NCBI GenBank assembly: GCA_965242565.1
Contig: OZ251457.1
Location: 2,418,001-2,482,000, forward strand
Direction: 5' to 3'
From: CATQGW01 sp965242565
Lineage (GTDB): Bacteria > Chloroflexota > Dehalococcoidia > Bin125
Length of the DNA: 64,000 bases
Part shown: positions 1 through 7,393 of the stretch, piece after piece
Layout: the number at the start of each line of letters is the position of its first letter
Position numbering within the stretch: the stretch's first letter is position 1
Notes under the pieces: generated by a model
What the model saw: the letters and a program-made list of their open reading frames with translations, nothing else
Told to the model about the DNA's origin: nothing
Databases searched by the model: none
Translations under genes and position numbers: made by a program

Positions 1-725
1 CGGTCGCGCACGGCATCGGCGCGAGCGCGCGGGTGATCACGGCCGCGGCGGCGATTCTGGCCGCGGTCTTCATGGCCTTCGCGATCTTCGGCGAGGAGCG
101 CGCGATCAAGCAGTTCGGCATCGGCATGGCGTTCGCCATCGTCGTCGATGCCACGGTCGTCCGCCTGATTCTGGTACCCGCCCTGATGCAGCTGGCCGGC
201 CGCGCCAACTGGTGGCTGCCGCGCTGGCTGGATCGCGTGCTGCCCAACCTGACGATCGATCCGCCCGTCGAAGCGGTGCCGCCCATCGCCGCCGCGCCGA
301 CTCTGTCGCCGGCGCCCGCGCCGCTTGCACCTGTCGAAGCGCCGTCGTTGCCCTGGCGTGAGCCCGCCCATTCCGTCCCGCTCGCAGAACCCGAGCCGCT
401 CGTCCAAGCCGAGCCCGCCGCGCCGCCGCCGGAACCACAGGAACCAGCTGTGCAGCAGCCCGCGGCAGAGGCGATTGAACCGGAGCCGCCCCTGCCAGAA
501 CCGCCCGCTGCTCCCACGGAACCGCAACCCGCGCCCGAACGAATACCGCCCGCGCCGCCGGTCGAACCCGAACAGCTGCCCGTTGCGCCGACACCTGTGC
601 CCGCGTCGGGCGGGCTATTCGTCTGGGCGGCGCTCGGCGCGTTCACCGCCTGCGCCTTCACCGTCGGAATGATGCTCGGCTCGGCCTGGGCCGCCGCCCG
701 CGCCGCCGCGAACGGCCGGCGCTAG
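1..725 (+). CDS. MMPL/RND-family transporter, C-terminal fragment (5' end outside window)
   Basis: The reading frame is open at the left edge, with codons starting at position 3, so only the C-terminus is present. The first ~80 residues have the typical end of MMPL-type RND permeases: a helix rich in Ala (ITAAAAILAAVFMAF), then FGIGMAFAIVVDATVVRLIL and LMQLAGRANWWLPRWLDRVL. These proteins export lipids or small molecules across the cytoplasmic membrane using the proton gradient. After that conserved end comes a Pro/Ala/Glu-rich tail of about 110 residues and a further hydrophobic segment near the C-terminus (GGLFVWAALGAFTACAFTVG), which would be an extra membrane helix. Such a tail is not part of the family core. 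The stop overlaps the stop of the convergent lipoprotein gene by four bases. The substrate cannot be predicted. Confidence 0.8.
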   Translation, partial: VAHGIGASARVITAAAAILAAVFMAFAIFGEERAIKQFGIGMAFAIVVDATVVRLILVPALMQLAGRANWWLPRWLDRVLPNLTIDPPVEAVPPIAAAPTLSPAPAPLAPVEAPSLPWREPAHSVPLAEPEPLVQAEPAAPPPEPQEPAVQQPAAEAIEPEPPLPEPPAAPTEPQPAPERIPPAPPVEPEQLPVAPTPVPASGGLFVWAALGAFTACAFTVGMMLGSAWAAARAAANGRR

Positions 726-2620
726 TCGTTCGTGGCGACTTCAACCTGCCACTGGGCGATTGCGCCGCTGCCGCCGTGCTCGATCGACACGATCCACTCG
801 CCGCCCGCGGCCTCCAGTGGATTGGAGATCAACACGGCGGTGCAGGAGTCGGAGCCAGCGCAAGAAGCAGTCAGCGTGCTCTGGAAGACCAGCTCGCCGT
901 CGGCGGCGCGGTTGATCAGAATCCGCGCCGTGGCCCCGCCGGAAGCGAGAATCGTCGCGGTGACATCGAACAGACCGTCCGCATCCGCCACCGCCAACAT
1001 CCCCTCACCCGCGTCGTAGCCGCGGCTCACCGCGGTCGTGGTCAGCGACAGCTCATCGCCCGTCCCGCGCATCGCGATGCTCGGCGGGTCCGGGAACGCG
1101 GGGAAGCTGTCGGCAACCGGCGCGGCCGGCGTCGCAGCGACAACAGGCGCAGAACCGGCCTCGATCTGTTCGACCGAGATCAGGTAGCCGCCCGCGCCGT
1201 CGATCGAGCCGACGGCCAGCTGCAGCTCTCCGGCGTCGCTCGGCTCCAGACGCAGCATCGCGTCGGTCCCCCTCAGACCGCCCAGACCGTCGTCGTCGGT
1301 CAGATCCAGCCCCGCGCCGGTCGCATAGAGGTACACATCGGTCGTCAGACTCTCGACGCGCACCTCGTAGACATCGCCGGGCAGCACCGGGAGGCTGAAC
1401 ACATCCACATCGCCGTCGGGGTAGATCAGGCCGACGCTGCTGGCGTCCTCCGGATTCCAGGGGCGGTCGTCGTAGTCCATCACCATCGCTTCGCCGACCA
1501 TCTGCTCCGATTGCACGGCGTAGCTGGTCGGCTCCATCGCCTCGGTCGCGAGCCAGACCTGGTAGGGGCCAACCGTGGCCAGCTCGCTGACGATCACCGT
1601 GTCCGCACCCCCGCCCACGACGGTCGCGGTGTCGACCGTCGCGCCGGTCGCGTCGAGCACCGTGACCATCCCGCGCTGATCGCCGGTCACGGTCACCGAC
1701 AGCCGCGAGCCGGCGTCCTCGGCGGTCATGAACGCCAGCGTCTGCTCCCCGGGCATCACTTCAATGTCCAGCACCATCGCTTCCATCGTCATCACTGCTT
1801 CGGCGTCGGGCAGCTCGCCGTCGGCCGGCAGCTCGGCGATCTGGCGGGCGAGATCGCTGGCGGAGATGAACATGCCGCGCTGGGCGAGATTCCAGCTGGC
1901 GATGCCGATCACCGAACCCATCTCGTCGGCCAGCACCATGCCGGCCTGGTTGAACGGAATCGATGCGTCGGTCGAGAAGATCGTCAGTGCGGCCGCGTCC
2001 CACTCGGCGCGGCTGGAGAGCAGCCCGGCGCTGATTGAGGCCTCGGCCGCGCCGCCGGCGAAGCCCACGGCGTACACATCGCTGCCGATCTGCAACCGTT
2101 CGCCGTCGCCGAGGTTCACGGCCGGCAGCCGCCGCGCGAGGTTGGGGCTGATCGGCCCGAGGCTGGCCAGGCCGGAGACGTAGTCGGCCGCCTCGAGAGA
2201 GACGTCCTCGAGCCGGTCGCCGTTCGAGAGAGTCACGGCGATTCGCGCCTCGCCGCCGATGAAGAACGCGCCGTCGGTGATGATCCGCCCGTCGCGCGTC
2301 ACCAGTCCGGTGACGGACCGCACGACGCCGTCGCGCTCAACTTCCACCCGCGCGAGGCTAGCGCGGATGATTGAGTAGATGGTGGTCGCATCGAGCGCGC
2401 TGGGCGTGGGCGCGGCGGCGCGGGCCGGTTCGGCGGCAGGCGCCGCGGCCGGCTCGGCGGCCTGCTCTTGCTGCTGCGCTTCCTGTTCGTCGTCCTCATT
2501 GTCGATCAGGTCGCAGGCCGAAAGCAGCAGCGCCAAGCCGATCAGCGCGGTGATCAACAGCGCCGCGCGGCGCGCGAAGCAGCGCGACATCCAGGTCAAC
2601 GTCTTGGTAAGTAGGTGCAT
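722..2620 (-). CDS. Lipoprotein with degenerate trypsin-like domain and beta-sandwich repeats
   Basis: The start is the ATG at 2620, preceded by GGGGGA at about five bases; an upstream in-frame extension lacks a signal peptide. Residues ~18-37 are hydrophobic and end in the lipobox LLLSAC, so this should be a membrane-anchored extracytoplasmic lipoprotein of 632 residues. An acidic, Gln/Ala-rich linker follows. Then comes a domain with the layout of HtrA/trypsin-like proteases: the strand GLVTRDGRIITDGAFF sits where the catalytic His motif normally lies, GLASLGP where the Asp motif lies, and IPFNQAGMVLAD where the GNSGGP serine motif lies. All three catalytic residues look replaced, so I infer a binding or scaffold domain. 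The C-terminal half contains beta-rich segments resembling bacterial pre-peptidase C-terminal domains, for example DGDVDVFSLPVLPGDVYEV. The exact role is unknown. Confidence 0.72.
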   Translation of the reverse strand: MHLLTKTLTWMSRCFARRAALLITALIGLALLLSACDLIDNEDDEQEAQQQEQAAEPAAAPAAEPARAAAPTPSALDATTIYSIIRASLARVEVERDGVVRSVTGLVTRDGRIITDGAFFIGGEARIAVTLSNGDRLEDVSLEAADYVSGLASLGPISPNLARRLPAVNLGDGERLQIGSDVYAVGFAGGAAEASISAGLLSSRAEWDAAALTIFSTDASIPFNQAGMVLADEMGSVIGIASWNLAQRGMFISASDLARQIAELPADGELPDAEAVMTMEAMVLDIEVMPGEQTLAFMTAEDAGSRLSVTVTGDQRGMVTVLDATGATVDTATVVGGGADTVIVSELATVGPYQVWLATEAMEPTSYAVQSEQMVGEAMVMDYDDRPWNPEDASSVGLIYPDGDVDVFSLPVLPGDVYEVRVESLTTDVYLYATGAGLDLTDDDGLGGLRGTDAMLRLEPSDAGELQLAVGSIDGAGGYLISVEQIEAGSAPVVAATPAAPVADSFPAFPDPPSIAMRGTGDELSLTTTAVSRGYDAGEGMLAVADADGLFDVTATILASGGATARILINRAADGELVFQSTLTASCAGSDSCTAVLISNPLEAAGGEWIVSIEHGGSGAIAQWQVEVATND

Positions 2621-2759
2621 GCGGTCCCCCGTGCAGCGCGGGGGAGACTCGCTCATCCCCGGACGCTTGGGCGAGTCTATCCCACAGCCGCTGGCCGCAG
2701 CCGCGCGCGACGCGCGATACTGCCCCGACGCAACAGCGGCCGGAGGGTGAGGAGCAACA

Positions 2760-3077
2760 GTGCAGTACATCTTGCTGATCAACGTGTCCCCGGAGGGGCT
2801 GGAAGCGATCGCGCGCGATCCGCTGCTGCCACTGAAGATCGATCAGAGCGTGGAGATGCCCGGCGTGGCGGCGCTGGGCATCTACGGGGTGCTGGGGCCC
2901 TACGACTACGTGGCGATTCTGGACGCGCCGGACAACGACGCAGCCGCACGCTGGTCCGTAGTCTTCGGCAGCCGCCTCAAAGCCAACGTGACGACGATGC
3001 CCGCAGTGCCGATGTCGCACTTCGAGGCGGAGGCCGCGCCGCTCACGGCAGCGGCCGAGCAGCCGGTCGGCGAATAG
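2760..3077 (+). CDS. GYD-domain protein
   Basis: A 105-residue protein starting at a GTG preceded by GAGGAG. The sequence (QYILLINVSPEGLEAIARDP, then a central segment containing GVLGPYDYVAILDAPDN) matches the small ferredoxin-like-fold GYD family, named for a Gly-Tyr-Asp motif that here reads GPYDYV. These proteins are usually 90-105 residues; their biochemical role is not established. The gene is divergent from the lipoprotein gene at 722-2620 and lies just upstream of, and opposite to, tRNA-Thr. The last ~20 residues (Ala/Glu-rich) look like a loose tail. Confidence 0.75.
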   Translation: MQYILLINVSPEGLEAIARDPLLPLKIDQSVEMPGVAALGIYGVLGPYDYVAILDAPDNDAAARWSVVFGSRLKANVTTMPAVPMSHFEAEAAPLTAAAEQPVGE

Positions 3078-3105
3078 GGAGCGGAACGGAGCGCGGAAGA
3101 AGGCG

Positions 3106-3180
3106 TGGAGCCGGCGGGGGGATTCGAACCCTCGGCCTACGGTTTACGAAACCGTTGCTCTACCACTGAGCTACGCCGGC
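3106..3180 (-). tRNA. tRNA-Thr (anticodon CGT)
   Basis: The complement folds as a full cloverleaf. The acceptor arms GCCGGCG (3174-3180) and CGCCGGC (3110-3116) pair over seven bases. The D arm is GCTCAGTGGTAGAGC. The anticodon stem ACGGT/ACCGT encloses a loop with CGT (3146-3148). The T arm GAGGGTTCGAATCCCCC has the canonical TTCGAAT loop. The discriminator base is T, and CCA is encoded in the DNA at 3106-3108. CGT reads the threonine codon ACG, a frequent codon class in a GC-rich genome. Confidence 0.96.
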
Positions 3181-3264
3181 CCGGAGCGCCGCGACGATCC
3201 GCAGCGCGTGCCTGTCAGCCTACGCCGCGCGGCGCGCGGACGGGTATCTCATAGGATATCCACA

Positions 3265-3927
3265 ATGTTCCGCGTGACGATCTGGTCCACCGACGACGAA
3301 TTCGCAGCGCCGCTGGAAGAACCGCTCCAACGCGGCGGCCTCCAGGTGCAGCGCGTCGCGCCGGCCGAGGGCTGGGCGCCCGACCCGGCGGCCAGCCCCG
3401 ATGTGCTGGTGATGGACTGGCGCGACGCAGTGCCGCGCTCCCGGGTTGACGCCTTCGAGGCCTGGCCCGACAGCCTGCGCGTGGCGATCATCCGCCCCCA
3501 CGGAATGAGCGAACTCGACCCGTCGCACCAGCTCGACGACTTCGCGGTCGCCCCGCTGCGCGAAACCGAGCTGGTGATCCGCGTGCAGCTGGTGCTCTGG
3601 CGGCACGGGCGCGCCGTCGGCCGCAACACGCTCTCCGCCGGCGACCTCGTGCTCGACGTCAGCAACTACCAGGTCTTCGAGGGCGGGCGCGCCGTCACCC
3701 TCACCTTCAAGGAGTTCGAGCTGCTGCGCTTCCTGATGACCCACACCCAGCAGGTCTTCACCCGCGAGACGCTGCTCAACCGCGTCTGGGGCTACAACTA
3801 CTACGGCGGCTCGCGCACCGTGGATGTCCACATCCGCCGCCTGCGCTCAAAGCTCGAAGCCCGCGGGCGCACCTACATCGAAACCGTCCGCAACGTCGGC
3901 TACCGCTTCGCCCTCCCCCTCCGCTAG
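3265..3927 (+). CDS. OmpR/PhoB-type response regulator with atypical receiver (GlnR-like)
   Basis: The start is the ATG at 3265 after ATAGGA; the protein has 220 residues. Residues 1-~110 form a receiver domain and ~125-220 an OmpR-type winged helix (LTFKEFELLRFLM, FTRETLLNRVWGY, RTVDVHIRRLRSKLE, IETVRNVGYRF). The acidic pocket D10/D11 and the phosphoacceptor-position Asp51 (VLVMDW) are present. The conserved Thr/Ser after strand 4 is missing (VAIIRP), and the Lys after strand 5 is replaced by Ala (VAPLRE). No histidine kinase gene is nearby. An orphan OmpR-family regulator with an altered receiver next to glutamine synthetase genes recalls actinobacterial GlnR, which controls nitrogen assimilation. 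That functional link is inferred from position. An ordinary PhoB-type regulator remains possible. Confidence 0.85.
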   Translation: MFRVTIWSTDDEFAAPLEEPLQRGGLQVQRVAPAEGWAPDPAASPDVLVMDWRDAVPRSRVDAFEAWPDSLRVAIIRPHGMSELDPSHQLDDFAVAPLRETELVIRVQLVLWRHGRAVGRNTLSAGDLVLDVSNYQVFEGGRAVTLTFKEFELLRFLMTHTQQVFTRETLLNRVWGYNYYGGSRTVDVHIRRLRSKLEARGRTYIETVRNVGYRFALPLR

Positions 3928-3941
3928 GCCCCGCCCCCACT

Positions 3942-4013
3942 CCGTCATACCCGCGCTTGACGCGGAGCCTGCCCCCGGCCCGAACGGGGGTATCTCGACG
4001 TGAACAGCACCAC
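3942..4013 (+). repeat. Palindromic repeat type A, copy 1 (interrupted)
   Basis: This copy begins CCGTCATACCCGCGCTTG and ends GTATCTCGACGTGAACAGC, as do the intact copies at 37988, 53361 and 62255. About 20 extra GC-rich bases sit where the right arm of the hairpin should be. The extra bases form their own partial hairpin (CCCCCGG against CGGGGG). It lies in the 652-base gap between the regulator and glnA. Confidence 0.75.
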
Positions 4014-4073
4014 CGTCACACCCTGCCGCCTCCCCCATCGCCCCACCTTCATCTCCGTCATCCCCGCCCCTTT

Positions 4074-4110
4074 CCGTCGCCCCAGACTTGATCTGGGGCC
4101 CAAACCCAAC
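4074..4110 (+). repeat. Palindromic repeat type C, copy 1
   Basis: The stem is GCCCCAGA / TCTGGGGC with loop CTTGA. It is preceded by CCGTC and followed by CCAAACCCAAC. Near-identical copies lie at 53510 and 62342, and a diverged one at 37938. Confidence 0.85.
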
Positions 4111-4199
4111 CCCCCTGCGCAGCGCCAGCGTCCCGAACTGTCGACCAACCCCCGTTCACAGCCCATCCCGGTACGCCGTGCCGCCAACAGGCACCGTAT

Positions 4200-4226
4200 G
4201 GATTCCAGCGTGCGCTGGAATGACGG
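4200..4226 (-). repeat. Palindromic repeat type D, copy 1 (inverted)
   Basis: Read on the minus strand it is CCGTC followed by the 8-base stem ATTCCAGC / GCTGGAAT with loop GCAC. It matches the copy at 59494-59520 at 26 of 27 bases in the opposite orientation. Confidence 0.85.
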
Positions 4227-4317
4227 ACCCTGGCAGCCACGGCGACAGGCTCCATTCCGCCCCACACCCTGATACCGTCGCTCCTCCGCGACACAACAAC
4301 GGACCTACCGAAGCCCG

Positions 4318-4432
4318 CCCCGAACACCCCGAACAGACCCGAACAAACCTGACCAACCCCGAACACACAGAACCGCCTCGACCAGATAAGCCGCAGCTCA
4401 CGACCAGCCCCGAACACCCCGAACAAACCTGA
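4318..4432 (+). repeat. CCCCGAACA-type short direct repeats upstream of glnA
   Basis: The unit CCCCGAACA and close variants (ACCCGAACA, ACCCCGAACA) recur. Two blocks are nearly identical: 4318-4352 and 4408-4432 both read CCCCGAACACCCCGAACA and end in AACCTGA. The rest of the gap (4433-4579) holds the glnA leader with its ribosome-binding site AGAGGAAA. I see no convincing promoter boxes there. Confidence 0.6.
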
Positions 4433-4579
4433 GCAAGGCTGAAAATTCATCGGTTTGTAACTGGTGAAGCGCGTCTGTAGCGGCCTCTGCCCGTAGACTG
4501 ACAATCGACGCGGCAGACCGCCGGGCGCAACCGAGGCTGCGCGTCGCAACCGACTACCGCGCAGAGAGGAAACGCACCG

Positions 4580-5998
4580 ATGACGACGCTGGCCGATGTG
4601 CAGGCGCTGATCCGAGACCAGGGCATCACCCGGGTGGACCTGCTGGTGACCGACCTGATCGGACGCTGGCAGCACTTCTCGATCCCGCCCTCGCGGGTCG
4701 ACGAGAGCCTGGTCGAGCGCGGGCAGGGCTTCGACGGCTCCAGCCTGCGCGGCTTCCAGTCGATCGACGAGTCCGACATGCTGCTCCGCCCCGACCTCGA
4801 CACCGCGCAGATCGACCCCACCGAGAGCGTGCCCACGCTCAAACTGATCTGCAACGTCCACGACCCCGTCACCGGCGACCGCTACTCGCGCGACCCGCGC
4901 TACGTCGCCTACAAGGCCGAGTCCTATCTCGACTCCACCGGCATCGCCGACCAGGCCTTCTTCGGACCCGAGCTCGAGTTCTTCATCTTCGACCACGTCC
5001 GCTTCGGCAAAGAGATCAACTCCTCCTTCCACATCGTCGACTCCGGCGAGGCCGACTGGAACTCCAGCCGCGAGGAAGACGGCCGGAACCTCGGCTACAA
5101 AATCCCCCCCAAGCAGGGCTACTCGCCCGTCCCGCCCTTCGACACCCTCTCCGACCTGCGCTGGGAGATGGCCGAAAAGATGGGCCAGATCGGCATCCAG
5201 TTCGAAGTGCATCACCACGAGGTGGCGACCGGCGGGCAGGGCGAAATCGCCACCCGCTTCGGCACCCTGCACCAGAAGGCCGACGAGACGCAGTGGTACA
5301 AGCACATCGTGCGCAACGTCGCCAAGGCGCACGGCAAAACCGCCACCTTCATGCCCAAGCCGCTCTACGGCGACAACGGCACCGGCATGCATGTCCACCA
5401 GTCGCTCTGGAAAGACGACGCGCCGCTCTTCTACGCCGACGACGGCTACGCCCACCTCTCCCAGCTGGCGCGCTACTACATCGGCGGGCTGCTCCGCCAC
5501 GGCCCCTCGCTGCTCGCCTTCTGCGCGCCCACGACCAACTCCTACAAGCGGCTCGTGCCCGGCTTCGAAGCGCCCATCTACCTCGCCTACTCCGAGCGCA
5601 ACCGCTCCGCCGCCGTCCGCATCCCCACCTACGAGACCTCGCCCAAGAGCAAGCGCCTCGAATTCCGCCCGCCCGACGCCTCCGCCAACCCCTACCTCGC
5701 CTTCTCCGCGATGATGATGGCCGGGCTCGACGGAATCATCAACCAGATCGACCCGGGCGACCCGGTCGACACCGACATCTACGAACTCTCGCCCGAAGAG
5801 GCGGCCAACATCCCCGCCGTGCCCACCTCAATGGAGGAGGCGGTGTCAATCCTCGACAACGACCACGACTACCTGCTCGCCGGCGGCGTCTTCACCACCG
5901 ACCTGATCGAGAAGTACGTCGAGTTCAAGCAGCAGGAGGCGCAGGATGTCTTCCTGCACCCCTCGCCCACGGAGTTCTTCCACTACTTCCACATCTAG
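4580..5998 (+). CDS. glnA: Glutamine synthetase type I (GSI-beta-like)
   Basis: This enzyme makes glutamine from glutamate, ammonia and ATP as a cytoplasmic dodecamer. The 472-residue length fits GSI. Visible motifs are FDGSSLRGF (~50-60) of the beta-grasp domain, GPELEFFIFD, EVHHHEVATGGQGEI (active-site Glu/His), KPLYGDNGTGMHVHQSLW (~260-277; ATP and metal site), NSYKRLVPGFEAP and RLEFRPPDASANPYL. The C-terminal loop IYELSPEEA carries a Tyr at residue 401, the position adenylylated in GSI-beta enzymes, so covalent control is possible. The start ATG follows AGAGGAAA. The gene is co-directional with the GlnR-like regulator at 3265 and 42 bases upstream of a second GS gene. Confidence 0.97.
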   Translation: MTTLADVQALIRDQGITRVDLLVTDLIGRWQHFSIPPSRVDESLVERGQGFDGSSLRGFQSIDESDMLLRPDLDTAQIDPTESVPTLKLICNVHDPVTGDRYSRDPRYVAYKAESYLDSTGIADQAFFGPELEFFIFDHVRFGKEINSSFHIVDSGEADWNSSREEDGRNLGYKIPPKQGYSPVPPFDTLSDLRWEMAEKMGQIGIQFEVHHHEVATGGQGEIATRFGTLHQKADETQWYKHIVRNVAKAHGKTATFMPKPLYGDNGTGMHVHQSLWKDDAPLFYADDGYAHLSQLARYYIGGLLRHGPSLLAFCAPTTNSYKRLVPGFEAPIYLAYSERNRSAAVRIPTYETSPKSKRLEFRPPDASANPYLAFSAMMMAGLDGIINQIDPGDPVDTDIYELSPEEAANIPAVPTSMEEAVSILDNDHDYLLAGGVFTTDLIEKYVEFKQQEAQDVFLHPSPTEFFHYFHI

Positions 5999-6040
5999 GC
6001 GGCCGCCGCGCCGCGAAACCGCGCGGGAGGCGGGAGACCG

Positions 6041-7390
6041 ATGGCGCTCGAAGCCTCTGAGCAGCAACGCGGCGAGTACCAGCATGTCCTGCACGCCTGC
6101 CGCGAGCACGACGTCAAGTTCGTGCGGCTCTGGTTCACCGACATCCTCGGCTCGCTCAAGTCGGTCGCGATCACGATCGACGAGCTGCCCAAGGCGCTCG
6201 AAGAGGGGCTGGAGTTCGACGGCTCCTCGATCGAGGCGTTCGCCCGCCGCGACGAATCCGACATGGTCGCGCGCCCCGACCCGGAGACCTTCGCGCTGCT
6301 GCCCTGGCGGCCCGAACAGCAGCGCGTCGCGCGGATGATCTGCGACATCGAGCGCCGCAGCGGCGAGCCGTTCGACGGCGACCCGCGCGGCGTGCTGCGA
6401 CGCCAGCTGCAGCTGGCCGGCGAGCGCGGCTACACGTTCTACGTCGGCCCCCAGATCGAGTACTTCTACTTCAAAAGCCCCGAAGACCCCGCGCCGCTCG
6501 ACGCCGGCGGCTACTTCGACCTCACCCCGCTCGACGCGGCCAGCGACCTGCGCCGCGAGACAGTGCTGACGCTCGAAGAAATGGGCATCGCCGTCGCTTA
6601 CTCGCACCATGAGGCCGCGCCCAGCCAGCACGAAATCGACCTGCGCTACACCGACGCGCTGACAATGGCCGACGCCGCCATGACCTGCCGCCTGGTCGTC
6701 AAGGAAATCGCGATCAAGCACGGCGTCTACGCCTCGTTTATGCCCAAGCCGCTGACCGACGAAAACGGCAGCGGCATGCATGTGGACCTGTCGCTCTTCG
6801 AGGGCGAGCAGAACCTGTTCTTCAACGAGGACGCGCCCGCGCACCTCTCCGATACCGCGCGCTCATTCGTCGCCGGCCTGCTCGCCTACACCCCGCAGTT
6901 CACGCTGATCACCAACCAGTGGGCGAACTCCTACAAGCGGCTCGCGCGGGGCACCGAGGCGCCCGTCTACCTCACCTGGTCGCGCGCCAACCAGAGCGAC
7001 CTGGTGCGCATCCCTGAATACCACCCCGGCCAACCGGAATCGACGCGCGTGGAATACCGCGGCGCCGACAGCGCCACCAACCCCTACCTGGCGTTCAGCG
7101 TGATGTTGGCCGCCGGCCTGCGCGGCATCGACGACGGCCTGGAGCCGCCCCCGCCCGCCGAGGACGATGTGTACGCGCTGAGCGACGCGCAGCGCTCCGA
7201 ACGCGCCATCGCCGCGCTGCCGCGCTCGCTCGGCGAAGCGATCGACGAATTCGCCGCCAGCGAAGCCATGCGCGAGGTGCTCGGCGAGCACGTCTGGTCC
7301 ACCGTGCTCGACAACAAGCGCCTCGAGTGGGAAGCCTTCCGCGCCCAGGTCACCGATTACGAGCTGCGCCGCTACCTGCCCGTCCTCTGA
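6041..7390 (+). CDS. glnA: Glutamine synthetase type I paralogue (GSI-alpha-like)
   Basis: The 449-residue length is that of GSI-alpha enzymes. It shares the GSI core: LWFTDILGSLKSVAI, FDGSSIEAFARRDESDM, YSHHEAAPSQHEIDLRY, FMPKPLTDENGSGMHVDLSL, NSYKRLARGTEAPVYLTW and RVEYRGADSATNPYLAF. The start ATG follows GGAGG-type spacing 42 bases after the first glnA, so the two are probably co-transcribed. A Tyr is present in the loop VYALSDAQR, but the surrounding sequence is not of the adenylylation type. It differs strongly from its neighbour, so it is an old paralogue rather than a recent duplication. It may also serve as a GS-like ligase for another amine. The stop lies three bases from the convergent nuoN stop. 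Confidence 0.93.
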   Translation: MALEASEQQRGEYQHVLHACREHDVKFVRLWFTDILGSLKSVAITIDELPKALEEGLEFDGSSIEAFARRDESDMVARPDPETFALLPWRPEQQRVARMICDIERRSGEPFDGDPRGVLRRQLQLAGERGYTFYVGPQIEYFYFKSPEDPAPLDAGGYFDLTPLDAASDLRRETVLTLEEMGIAVAYSHHEAAPSQHEIDLRYTDALTMADAAMTCRLVVKEIAIKHGVYASFMPKPLTDENGSGMHVDLSLFEGEQNLFFNEDAPAHLSDTARSFVAGLLAYTPQFTLITNQWANSYKRLARGTEAPVYLTWSRANQSDLVRIPEYHPGQPESTRVEYRGADSATNPYLAFSVMLAAGLRGIDDGLEPPPPAEDDVYALSDAQRSERAIAALPRSLGEAIDEFAASEAMREVLGEHVWSTVLDNKRLEWEAFRAQVTDYELRRYLPVL

Positions 7391-7393
7391 CCC

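Noticed and set aside
4454..4500. GlnR-box upstream of glnA
   Set aside because: GTAAC, GAAGC and GTAGC words are present, but the 9- and 11-base spacing and the missing fourth half-site do not match the known box, so I list no site.
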